DNA of 46,076 nt, taken from assembly GCA_049613665.1 (NCBI GenBank), contig JBMZCV010000017.1, positions 1-46,076 of the forward strand. Reading direction: 5' to 3'. This DNA is from JBMZCV01 sp049613665 (GTDB lineage Bacteria > Bacteroidota > Bacteroidia > Chitinophagales > UBA2359). The notes beneath the pieces were generated by a model, which was not told the DNA's origin, searched no databases, and saw only the letters and a list, made by a program, of their open reading frames with translations. The translations under genes and the position numbers were made by a program. Below are positions 7,718-14,759 of this stretch, one piece after another. Every line of letters starts with the position of its first letter. Position 1 is the stretch's first letter.

Positions 7718-9939
7718 TTTAAATTATCTAAATCTACTTTATTTAAAATAACACCCATAAATTTATCTTTTAAAGCATTTAAATATTTAATTGAGTATTC
7801 ATCTTTTTGATTTGTATATGTTTCTGCCGAAAAAATGCCAATTACTTTATCTACATAAGGTTCTAGCTCTTGCGTATCGGCATATTCATTTAAAGCAGCA
7901 CCTTCCATAAAAATGTAATCGTAATGAAGCGATAATTCTCCCAAAAAAAACTGAAAATCTTTGTGTGCAAACAATTCGGCAGGAGATTGAACAGTAGGCC
8001 GACTTGAAATAATATCGAGTTTGCCACCCTTATCATGCTGATACATATTATTGCTCGCAATAAATTGTCGATTTAAGGTGCTTTCTCCTATCAAACGTGC
8101 CGATTCGTAAGCAGGTGTTTTTTTCAGACTATTTTTTAGCTGAATATTGCTAAGTGTATTATTCTGAAAGTTTGAATCTATCAACAAAACTTTTTTTCCT
8201 TTCAAATTGAGTGCATAACCTAAAGCCAACATTAAAAAAGTTTTGCCCTCACCTTCTTTTAGGCTGGTTATCAAAAACACTTTTTGGTTGGTTCGTTCTA
8301 TCAACAAGCGAATTTTTCGAATAGCGTTTCTAAAAAAATGCAAAGAATAATCTTTAGGCTTTTCAACAAAAAGCTGTTGCAAGTCTATTTTTTGAGCATC
8401 AACTTTATTTACATATTCTATTAAATTCAAATCTATAAACTCTTGAAAATCAAAAGGTGTTTTGATAGATTTGTCTAAAAAAGCCAACAAAATAAATAAT
8501 AGCGAAGCCATTGCCAGGCTTAAAACGCCAGAAAATGCAGAAATAATAAGTAGATTGCTGGGATTAGCGTTTTTGGGCGGCAGACCATATTCTATGATTC
8601 GCAAATTGCCTGCTTTTCGCTTATCTAAATGATTTATTTGTGTTGTATTTAGTTTATCCATCAAATTGAGATACTCTTCCGAATCGATAGCAATTTCACG
8701 TTCTAAAGCAGCAATAGTTGCTTCTTTAGACACAAAACTCGAAGCTTTGCTACGAAGTCTTTGAAGCTCTCGGTCGATAGACTGCACGCTGGCTTCTGCT
8801 ATCTCCTTTTCTATTTCGGCATTAATTCGTTTTTCTCGCAAATCTTGTACCGATACTGTCAAATCATCGGTATGTGTGCCTACTGTTTTCTGAATTTCAG
8901 ACTGCAATTCGACTTTCAAACCTTTTATTTTGGCAGCAAGAGCAGGATTTTTTGAACCCTCACCAATATACTGAGCATTTAAAGTATTTATTTTATTGCG
9001 TAAATCGCTAATGCGTTGATTTCGCCATTGAATTTCGGCAAAACTTTTGTCCTGTTTCGCTAAATGGGAATCTAAATTTCTGATAGCATTATTGTAAGAT
9101 GGTATTTTTTTGTTGGCATCTTCTCGGCTAATTTCTAGCTGTCGAATTTGGTCAACAACGACTTTCGATTGCTCGTCCAAATTGATGACACTATTATTGA
9201 GCTTGTATTGTCGTAACAATTCAATTTTATTATCTAAATCTATCTTTTTTTGCGAAGCTAAACTGGTATAGAACGAAACAGAATTATCTGATTGTTTATC
9301 TCTTATTTTGGTATAATATTTTATAAACTCTTGGCTAAATGTGTTGATTGCAAACGATGCTAATTCTGGGTTTTCGGCCGTAAATGTCATTTTCAAAAAA
9401 TCGGCATTTGGCACTCTACTAATATCAATACTATTTGCAATAGATTGATAATCATAGTTTAACATATTAGCAATTTCTAATGCTATTTTTTCTTGCTGTT
9501 TAAAATTAGGGTTGCCGCTAATAAACGATGTTTGAAAATCGCTCATTGTTTTTACCTCAAAATACTGAATGCTTTGCTGAATCTCGGTTAGGCTAAATAC
9601 TTGATGTATGCTTTCCAAATTTTTGAAAGACACAGGGTTTTGCAAGTCGTGAAGCACTAAGCGAGTTGTTAACATATCAATGCTACCTCTCGATTTCATA
9701 ATTTCGATAAGGTTCGTAAAGTTGCTTTCAATCTTGTAAGGCTGAATATAGGCATTGTCGGCACTCGTAGAAGTTGGCACACCATAATCCATAATGCCTG
9801 TGCTAATGAGTGAAGTAGAGCTATATGTTGATGGCCTTTTCGAAGCCATATAATAACTGCATATAGTAGTCAATAGCACTGCAAAAATGAGCAACCATTT
9901 TCGTTTGTATAGGATTTTTAGTAGAAAAAAAATATCCAT
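7714..9939 (-). CDS. Wzc-like polysaccharide chain-length/tyrosine-kinase family protein with altered kinase motifs
   Basis: 741 residues. Membrane spans lie at about 14-32 and 463-488, enclosing a periplasmic domain with long coiled coil (about 220-435), as in Wzz/Wzc proteins. The cytoplasmic ATPase domain has a Walker A motif SLKEGEGKT (559-567) and a Walker A'-like LLIDSNF (585-591). The usual A' sequence is LLIDxDxR. The Walker B position reads YIFMEGAA (675-682), where the family normally has an Asp as in IIDTPP. The chain ends at VDLDNLK with no tyrosine cluster after the domain. ATP binding is plausible but autophosphorylation on a C-terminal Tyr tail is not supported. It leads the exopolysaccharide operon and overlaps the flippase gene by 4 bp. 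Confidence 0.85.
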   Translation of the reverse strand: MDIFFLLKILYKRKWLLIFAVLLTTICSYYMASKRPSTYSSTSLISTGIMDYGVPTSTSADNAYIQPYKIESNFTNLIEIMKSRGSIDMLTTRLVLHDLQNPVSFKNLESIHQVFSLTEIQQSIQYFEVKTMSDFQTSFISGNPNFKQQEKIALEIANMLNYDYQSIANSIDISRVPNADFLKMTFTAENPELASFAINTFSQEFIKYYTKIRDKQSDNSVSFYTSLASQKKIDLDNKIELLRQYKLNNSVINLDEQSKVVVDQIRQLEISREDANKKIPSYNNAIRNLDSHLAKQDKSFAEIQWRNQRISDLRNKINTLNAQYIGEGSKNPALAAKIKGLKVELQSEIQKTVGTHTDDLTVSVQDLREKRINAEIEKEIAEASVQSIDRELQRLRSKASSFVSKEATIAALEREIAIDSEEYLNLMDKLNTTQINHLDKRKAGNLRIIEYGLPPKNANPSNLLIISAFSGVLSLAMASLLFILLAFLDKSIKTPFDFQEFIDLNLIEYVNKVDAQKIDLQQLFVEKPKDYSLHFFRNAIRKIRLLIERTNQKVFLITSLKEGEGKTFLMLALGYALNLKGKKVLLIDSNFQNNTLSNIQLKNSLKKTPAYESARLIGESTLNRQFIASNNMYQHDKGGKLDIISSRPTVQSPAELFAHKDFQFFLGELSLHYDYIFMEGAALNEYADTQELEPYVDKVIGIFSAETYTNQKDEYSIKYLNALKDKFMGVILNKVDLDNLK

Positions 9940-9985
9940 GATAATTTAGGTAATAGCAGATTTCTTTGTCATAAAACTGTCACAA

Positions 9986-9993
9986 CAAAGATA
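9986..9993 (-). promoter_or_regulatory. Minus-7 element (TATCTTTG) of the exopolysaccharide operon
   Basis: CAAAGATA on the plus strand reads TATCTTTG on the minus strand, an exact fit to the Bacteroidota TAnnTTTG element. It lies 46 bp before the ATG at 9939. No clear minus-33 TTG is seen at the usual distance, so the call rests on the minus-7 element alone. Confidence 0.55.
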
Positions 9994-10121
9994 CTATTTT
10001 ACTTTCACCTTTCTATTTTTTTTATGTTAAAAAAGTAAAAATTTTTATTTTTATTTTTATTTTTTTAATAATACATAAAATACACACTCATAAACACTTG
10101 ATTTATAAGCTTTTGCAAAAC

Positions 10122-10166
10122 AAAAAAGGCATATCCAAACTCAAAAGCTTGAATATGCCTTTTTTT
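10122..10166. terminator. Bidirectional intrinsic terminator
   Basis: GGCATAT (10128-10134) pairs with ATATGCC (10153-10159), extended by CAA/TTG after a one-base mismatch. An A-run precedes it and a T-run follows, so it could act on either strand. It sits about 95 bp past the end of the minus-strand gene at 10260. Confidence 0.7.
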
Positions 10167-10179
10167 GACACAAAAAAAA

Positions 10180-10203
10180 TGACACTCTCGCAAGAAAGTG
10201 TCA
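10180..10203. terminator. Second stem-loop in tandem
   Basis: TGACACT (10180-10186) pairs with AGTGTCA (10197-10203) around a 10-nt loop, preceded by an A-run. On the minus strand it is followed by T residues, consistent with termination of the gene at 10260. Confidence 0.6.
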
Positions 10204-10259
10204 TATACCTAATTCATTCAATATTCTAAAACCTTTTTATATTAAATTATTTTTGAAAA

Positions 10260-11036
10260 TTAGTTAAATAAACCAAAGCCACCACGATTACTGCGGTTTC
10301 CACCAAAACCAAATCCGCTGCCAAAGTTGATACCTCCACGGAAAATAAATGGGCTGCCATAAGGAGATTTGTCTTTGCTATACAATAAGTCATACATAGC
10401 TGAGAAATTGACATTTACGCCTCCGATATTTCGGTTCATACCACCACCCACAGGCATACGAGCTGTTGTAGAACGTTGGTTATCGCCTACTGGAAAATTC
10501 ATCATTTCATATTCGGCACTTGCATATACACCTTGCAAAAAGCTGTAACGAGCAAACCCTCTAAGTCCCCAAGCGTGCCATGCTTCATCTGTTTGGCGAA
10601 ACTGATAAATAGGGCCAAAACCGACATTTGCACGAGAGTTGAAACGATAGCCCAAATATGGGTTAGCTTCTAAGAAAAGACTTTTTCCATCTGTGCTGGT
10701 ATTTACGCCACCGCCCAAATAAGCACCTCTTCTGCCTGTGCTAGCACTGTTTTGAAAAATATTGCCAGAAGAACTCGGACGATTTGTGTTGTTTCTGTCT
10801 GTTCTTGTTGGGCTTGTAGTCGTTGTGTTTGCTTTGCCCGAAGTGCTAGAGTTTGAGCTAGTATTTGCTTTTGTTTTTGTTTTTTTAGAAGCTCTTTTAA
10901 TTGGGTTTTTCGATTTTTTGCTTGTTTCAACTACTGTTTTGTTCGCTTTCACACGACTATTTTGTGCATTTGCAGTTGTGTTTAAGCACAATAATGTAAT
11001 GGCTGTTATGGCGATAAAGTATGTTAATTTTCTCAT
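10260..11036 (-). CDS. Predicted outer-membrane barrel-like protein with low-complexity linker
   Basis: 258 residues, function unknown. A signal peptide (about 1-24, ending TANAQ) is followed by a Lys-rich then Ser/Thr/Asn-rich linker (about 30-95). A C-terminal half of alternating short hydrophobic and Gly/aromatic strands follows (RRGAYLGGGVN, EANPYLGYRFN, ASAEYEMMNFPVG). It ends in a glycine/asparagine-rich tail, GFGFGGNRSNRGGFGLFN. The strand pattern suggests a small outer-membrane beta barrel, but this is inference. It stands alone, with two terminators downstream and a repeat-rich gap upstream. Confidence 0.6.
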   Translation of the reverse strand: MRKLTYFIAITAITLLCLNTTANAQNSRVKANKTVVETSKKSKNPIKRASKKTKTKANTSSNSSTSGKANTTTTSPTRTDRNNTNRPSSSGNIFQNSASTGRRGAYLGGGVNTSTDGKSLFLEANPYLGYRFNSRANVGFGPIYQFRQTDEAWHAWGLRGFARYSFLQGVYASAEYEMMNFPVGDNQRSTTARMPVGGGMNRNIGGVNVNFSAMYDLLYSKDKSPYGSPFIFRGGINFGSGFGFGGNRSNRGGFGLFN

Positions 11037-11340
11037 GGTTTTGTATTATTAAATGTTAGTTTCTCTGTGATTATTTTTATTAAACAAAAGCAGTTGCTTT
11101 GCATTGCTTACAGTTTCATAGACTAGCTATTGTATGGAAAGTTTAGTTTTTGGTTTTAAAAAAGTGTATTTATCTGAAAACTAATTTTTACATAAAAATT
11201 ATAAATAATAATTGATTTTCACGCCTCATAATATTATCATTAATAAAAACTTAACTCTTTAAACGTTTTTATAAAAACAGAGTTGCATTATTGTAGGTAG
11301 GCTACAAATAAATTGCTCACTTGAAACTTCAAAAAAGACC

Positions 11341-11666
11341 TATTTTCTCAGCTTAACAAAAAAAAGTATCTTTCAGATAAGAAGAAATACTATTTTTCAC
11401 CACCCAAAGTGAACAAAACTTGCAAATGTTGGGTGATTCAGCTTAGAAAAAAATAGTATTTCTAAACTTTTGGTCAGAAAGAGTATTAACGTTTTATAGC
11501 TGAGGCAATAAAAAACACATAAATAAGTGCCAAGCACTATTTAATAAACGGTCGATTCGTTGCTAACGCATTGATGTGCAGTATGTTAGCTTCAATGAGA
11601 TGTATATTTATTTTTGTCTGACTACTTACACCTTTATAACATTTGTTTTATTTCAAAGCGAAAATA
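11341..11666 (+). mobile_element. Family A-type element, copy A4, containing a nested B repeat
   Basis: The left end TATTTTCTCAGCTTAAC and right end TTTCAAAGCGAAAATA are imperfect inverted repeats like those of the copies at 31493 and 31843. The core hairpin is AGAAATACTATTTTT (11383-11397) with its exact complement (11448-11462), enclosing CACCCAA (11401-11407)/TTGGGTG (11429-11435). Several stem bases differ from copy A1 on both arms in a compensating way. Family B copy B3 (11525-11627) lies inside. Confidence 0.6.
11525..11627 (+). repeat. Family B repeat, copy B3
   Basis: 103 bp from AAGTGCCAAGCACT to GACTACTT, with an internal GCTAAC/GTTAGC stem. It is nested in family A copy A4 and belongs to the same middle-sequence subtype as B4 and B7. 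Confidence 0.8.
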
Positions 11667-11710
11667 ACTGCTATTTTCTTTAATACATGAATATTGAAAC
11701 TATATATTCG

Positions 11711-11727
11711 ATAGTGCTTGGCACTTA
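11711..11727 (-). repeat. Isolated left end of a family B repeat
   Basis: ATAGTGCTTGGCACTTA matches the first hairpin of family B in reverse orientation. The rest of the element is not recognisable here. Confidence 0.5.
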
Positions 11728-11980
11728 ATATCATTTCTTTCCTGTTTTTTATGATAAAATAGTATATTTAGGCCTAAAAATTGCGATGTATATAAAGTAA
11801 TGTCTAAAGCAAATTAATTTAATAACACAATATATAAGTCTCAGACGCTATATAATAATAAAACGATTTGTGCAAACATCTTTAAAACTAAGATGCCAGC
11901 TTCTACAATTTTGTAGTATCAATTTGTTTAATTATTTATTTGTCAAATTGGATAATTATATATCTAAACTAGTTAAAAAA

Positions 11981-12886
11981 ATGAAAATAAAATCTTTGCT
12001 ATCATTTATTTTAATCATCACTTTTTTATTGAGTGGTTGCGTTTCTAAGAAAAAATTTATGGCTCTTGATGCAGAACACCAAAGTATCGAAGAACAGTTG
12101 TCTAATTGTAAATCTCAGCTTTTAGAAAGCCAAAAAAAAGTGCAAGTTGTCAATAGAGATTTGGAAGAAGAAAATAAACTTTCAGAAAATGTTAAAGCCA
12201 ATAAAGATGAAATTATTACTGAACTGAGAGGACAAATTAAAGACTTAAAAAAGCAACGAGAAAAGCAATTTACGCAAGTAGGCGATTTGACAGTATTGTC
12301 GCAGGCAGCCAACGACAATATTAATCAAACCATTAAGCAATTAGAGCGAAAAGATGACTATATAAAGTATATTTTGGCAGCTAGAACTAAGGCAGATTCA
12401 CTCAATCTTGCATTGAGCATCAATTTGAAAAACGTTTTGCAAAAAGGAATAGCAGACGAAGATGTGGAAATAAAGGTTGATAAAACGGTTGTATATATCA
12501 ATTTGTCGGACAAAATGCTGTATCAATCAGGAAGCTACAACTTAACAACGAAAGCTAATGCGGTTTTGGCAAAAATAGCAAAAATCATAAAGTCTAAGCC
12601 TGAGCTTGATTTGATGGTAGAAGGCTATACAGATAATATGCCTATCAAAAACAGTTGCATTCGTGATAATTGGGATTTGAGTGTAAAACGATCATCATCG
12701 GTTGTGAAAGCATTGCAAACACAATTTGGTGTTGATCCAAATAGACTAATTGCGGCAGGAAGAGGCGAATACAATACACTTGCTGATAATTCTACTGCCG
12801 AAGGTCGCTCCATAAATAGAAGAACAAGAATTATATTGTTGCCCAAGCTAGACCAATTTTATGATTTATTGAAGCCAACATATTAA
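11981..12886 (+). CDS. OmpA-family lipoprotein
   Basis: 301 residues from the ATG at 11981. This start gives a clean lipoprotein signal, MKIKSLLSFILIITFLLSGC, with the lipid-anchored Cys at 20. An in-frame upstream start exists at 11870 but would bury the signal. Residues about 27-120 are a charged coiled coil (QSIEEQLSNCKSQLLESQKK). The C-terminal part (about 190-290) is an OmpA peptidoglycan-binding domain, with VEGYTDNMPI, NWDLSVKRSSSVV and RLIAAGRGEYNTLADN, then GRSINRRTRI. It probably tethers the outer membrane to peptidoglycan. It is monocistronic and convergent with the gene at 12933. Confidence 0.88.
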   Translation: MKIKSLLSFILIITFLLSGCVSKKKFMALDAEHQSIEEQLSNCKSQLLESQKKVQVVNRDLEEENKLSENVKANKDEIITELRGQIKDLKKQREKQFTQVGDLTVLSQAANDNINQTIKQLERKDDYIKYILAARTKADSLNLALSINLKNVLQKGIADEDVEIKVDKTVVYINLSDKMLYQSGSYNLTTKANAVLAKIAKIIKSKPELDLMVEGYTDNMPIKNSCIRDNWDLSVKRSSSVVKALQTQFGVDPNRLIAAGRGEYNTLADNSTAEGRSINRRTRIILLPKLDQFYDLLKPTY

Positions 12887-12932
12887 GAGGCTGTTTAAAT
12901 TTTGTTTTTGATGCTGAAAAGGTTAGATTTTT

Positions 12933-13496
12933 TTAAGCGTTCTGTTTTTTGTAGATTTTAAACAAGCTTATCAAATAAAAAACAATAAGCACTAATAAGA
13001 AAGATAAGCAAGTGATAGACGCAATATGTTTTAGACTTGTCAGAAAAGAACCCCAATTGATGGCTTCTGCTGTTAAGTTTGGATAGGCTTTGAGAAGTCG
13101 GAGTGTATTGAAGTTTTCTAAGTAATCGAGAAAAATAAGCACCGCAGGAAAAAAGAGAAAAGGCAGAAATGGATGTCTAAAAAGATTGATTTTTTTTAGA
13201 AAAAATGCAGATAAAAGCATCAACATAGAGCCATACACAAGCGGATAAATCATATCTATTTGTCCAACCATTGTTTGATATAGCTTTCGACCTTCTGCTC
13301 CCATCGCTTCAAAAAGTGTGTTTACATCATTCAAAGTGTATGAAAACCTCAAATCCAATACAATCAGTTCCTCGCCTGCGGCAATATTGATTTGATGTTG
13401 AATATTTAGAAAAAAATAAAATGTAAATACTAAAAACAGAATTACAAGAGGAAAGATGTATTTCCATTCCGAAAATTTATGGATAAAAGCCATCAT
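12933..13496 (-). CDS. Four-helix integral membrane protein of unknown function
   Basis: 187 residues with four hydrophobic segments (about 13-31, 80-98, 106-126 and 150-178). Between spans 1 and 2 there is a loop with LDLRFSYTLNDVNTLFEAMG and AEGRKLYQTM. I have a recollection of an unannotated family with the pattern D-x-R-x-x-Y-s-x-x-x-V-x-x-L-x-x-x-G-x-x-G-R-x-x-Y, but no known function to offer. It faces the OmpA lipoprotein tail to tail. Upstream lies the terminator of the neighbouring DUF4332 gene. Confidence 0.65.
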   Translation of the reverse strand: MMAFIHKFSEWKYIFPLVILFLVFTFYFFLNIQHQINIAAGEELIVLDLRFSYTLNDVNTLFEAMGAEGRKLYQTMVGQIDMIYPLVYGSMLMLLSAFFLKKINLFRHPFLPFLFFPAVLIFLDYLENFNTLRLLKAYPNLTAEAINWGSFLTSLKHIASITCLSFLLVLIVFYLISLFKIYKKQNA

Positions 13497-13542
13497 ATTT
13501 TGTTGTTTTTCCTAGAAAATAAATAAAATTGTCATAAAAAAA

Positions 13543-13576
13543 GAGCTAAACACTTAAAAAAATAAGTATTTAGCTC
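13543..13576. terminator. Intrinsic terminator of the DUF4332 gene
   Basis: A 13-bp stem with one mismatch, GAGCTAAACACTT (13543-13555) and AAGTATTTAGCTC (13564-13576). A-rich sequence precedes it and T-rich sequence follows, so it can work on both strands. It sits about 33 bp after the stop of the minus-strand gene at 13609. Confidence 0.75.
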
Positions 13577-13608
13577 TTTTATTTTTTGCAAAACTAAAAA
13601 AACATGTT

Positions 13609-14019
13609 TTAGTAAGTTACAACAGGTGGCAACTCTTTGGCATGTTCTACATATTTGACAACCATATTTACGGTAGGCAATTGACGCACAAATTGATTGT
13701 CAGCGTTTACACTAGCCATTTTTGCTTGCAAATTTTCAGGTTTGCGATTGCGTAATTCTTTTACTGTATCTACGCCAGATGCTTTTAGCAAGTCGGCATA
13801 TTGTGTAGAGATACCTCTAACTCGAAACAAATCTGCATTATTGACAAAAATTAGAAGTTGCTTTGCATCAATATCCAATTCTTTAGCTAGTTCTTTTCTT
13901 CCTTCTTTCGAAGCACCTCTTTCGAGTAATTTTTCAACTGTTTTGATACCAGCCGCAATAAATTTAGCTTCCATGTCTGCATCAAGCGATTCGATAGCGC
14001 TTATTTTATAAGATGCCAT
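13609..14019 (-). CDS. DUF4332 helix-hairpin-helix protein
   Basis: 136 residues, cytoplasmic. The chain contains two helix-hairpin-helix-like units, around IKTVEKLLERGASKEGRKEL and around LFRVRGISTQYADLLKASGV followed by DTVKELRNRKPENLQAKM. This pattern matches the DUF4332 family, which is related to DNA-binding HhH domains and found as small stand-alone proteins in Bacteroidota. The role is unknown; nucleic-acid binding is an inference from the fold. It is monocistronic with its own terminator. Confidence 0.8.
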   Translation of the reverse strand: MASYKISAIESLDADMEAKFIAAGIKTVEKLLERGASKEGRKELAKELDIDAKQLLIFVNNADLFRVRGISTQYADLLKASGVDTVKELRNRKPENLQAKMASVNADNQFVRQLPTVNMVVKYVEHAKELPPVVTY

Positions 14020-14059
14020 AATTAAAAAGTTTTAATTTAAAAAAATTATTATTATTGAG

Positions 14060-14091
14060 TACACTATAAATTTAACTTACTTTATAGTGTA
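14060..14091. terminator. Stem-loop upstream of the DUF4332 gene
   Basis: TACACTATAAA (14060-14070) pairs perfectly with TTTATAGTGTA (14081-14091) around a 10-nt loop. A T-run begins at about 14100 on the plus strand, so as a terminator it fits plus-strand transcripts best. On the minus strand it could instead be a structure 41 bp before the DUF4332 start. Confidence 0.45.
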
Positions 14092-14242
14092 TTGAGTGCT
14101 TTTTTTTGCATAAATAATGTTTTTTGGAGTTGCTAATGTCTTGATTATCAATACATTAGCACAAAAAGCCATTTATTACGAAATTTTTGGCACTTGTCGC
14201 ACAATTTGAGTGCCAAAAGTAAAACAAATTATACAAAAAAAG

Positions 14243-14313
14243 AAATGAGTTTGCGATGAATGTTTTAATTTTTGTGATAAAAATCAAAATATATGTTCAC
14301 AACAAACTCATTT
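14243..14313. terminator. Long imperfect hairpin after the small membrane-protein gene
   Basis: AAATGAGTTTG (14243-14253) pairs with CAAACTCATTT (14303-14313), and the A/T-rich interior also pairs imperfectly. It lies 50 bp past the stop of the minus-strand gene at 14364 and could end its transcript. Confidence 0.5.
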
Positions 14314-14363
14314 GTGTATTTTTGGTATTTTGAGTTGAATGTTTTTTCTAACAGAAATAAAAT

Positions 14364-14696
14364 TTAGGCTGCCATTTTTTCGCCAATTTTATCAGCCAAA
14401 AAGCCGATAACAAGGCCTGTAACAGCTCCTGTAAATATATCGTCAAAGTATAGGCCAGATTGTACTGCTACAACAATGAAAAATAAAGCACCTAAAACAG
14501 CACTAGCGATATAAAAATTGCGTTTTGGGCTTACTTTTGTATTTGCAAAACCGATAATTAAACCAAGTAAAGTCGACATGATAGTGATGATATTCGTAAA
14601 ACTACTACCAAAACTAGCACCTTCTGTTAAGAGAAACGACTCTAGTACACCTATTATAAATCCTGCTACTGCACCAATAATTATTCTTTTGTCCAT
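14364..14696 (-). CDS. Small Gly-rich membrane protein of unknown function
   Basis: 110 residues with about four membrane helices, each containing small-residue packing motifs (GAVAGFIIGVL, GLIIGFA, ASAVLGALFF, GAVTGLVIGFLADKIGEKMA). The N-terminal and C-terminal helices share a G-A-V-x-G-h-h-I-G pattern, suggesting an internal duplication of a two-helix unit. Function is unknown. The gene is 63 bp downstream of the charged protein gene at 14760 on the same strand, and they may be co-transcribed. Confidence 0.6.
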   Translation of the reverse strand: MDKRIIIGAVAGFIIGVLESFLLTEGASFGSSFTNIITIMSTLLGLIIGFANTKVSPKRNFYIASAVLGALFFIVVAVQSGLYFDDIFTGAVTGLVIGFLADKIGEKMAA

Positions 14697-14759
14697 AAGA
14701 TTCTGATTTTTTTATGATTAATAAATTATATTTTTTTGAAGATAAATCGAACTAGCCGA

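Larger units (their letters stand above)
9940..10259. other. Intergenic region with promoter and two hairpins, no gene
   Basis: It carries the minus-7 element for the gene on its left and, at its right end, two stem-loops downstream of the gene at 10260. The middle (10010-10080) is A/T homopolymer tract. No coding sequence was seen. Confidence 0.6.
11037..11980. other. Repeat-bearing intergenic region, no gene
   Basis: About 940 bp without a credible gene. It holds one family A-type element with a family B copy inside it (11341-11666) and an isolated B end at 11711-11727. The remainder is AT-rich. An in-frame extension of the downstream lipoprotein back to 11870 is possible but has no supporting features. 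Confidence 0.65.
14020..14363. other. Intergenic region with two stem-loops, no gene
   Basis: 344 bp between two minus-strand genes. It contains an 11-bp stem-loop near the start of the DUF4332 gene and a longer imperfect hairpin after the stop of the gene at 14364. No coding sequence was seen. Confidence 0.6.

Noticed and set aside
10703..11052. Alternative frames over the low-complexity part of the gene at 10260
   Set aside because: They are Lys/Gln or Val/Phe homopolymer-like and lack a domain; the 258-residue frame has a signal peptide and a coherent C-terminal domain.
11870..11980. N-terminal extension of the OmpA lipoprotein
   Set aside because: It would move the lipoprotein signal about 37 residues inside the protein; the ATG at 11981 gives a canonical lipobox.
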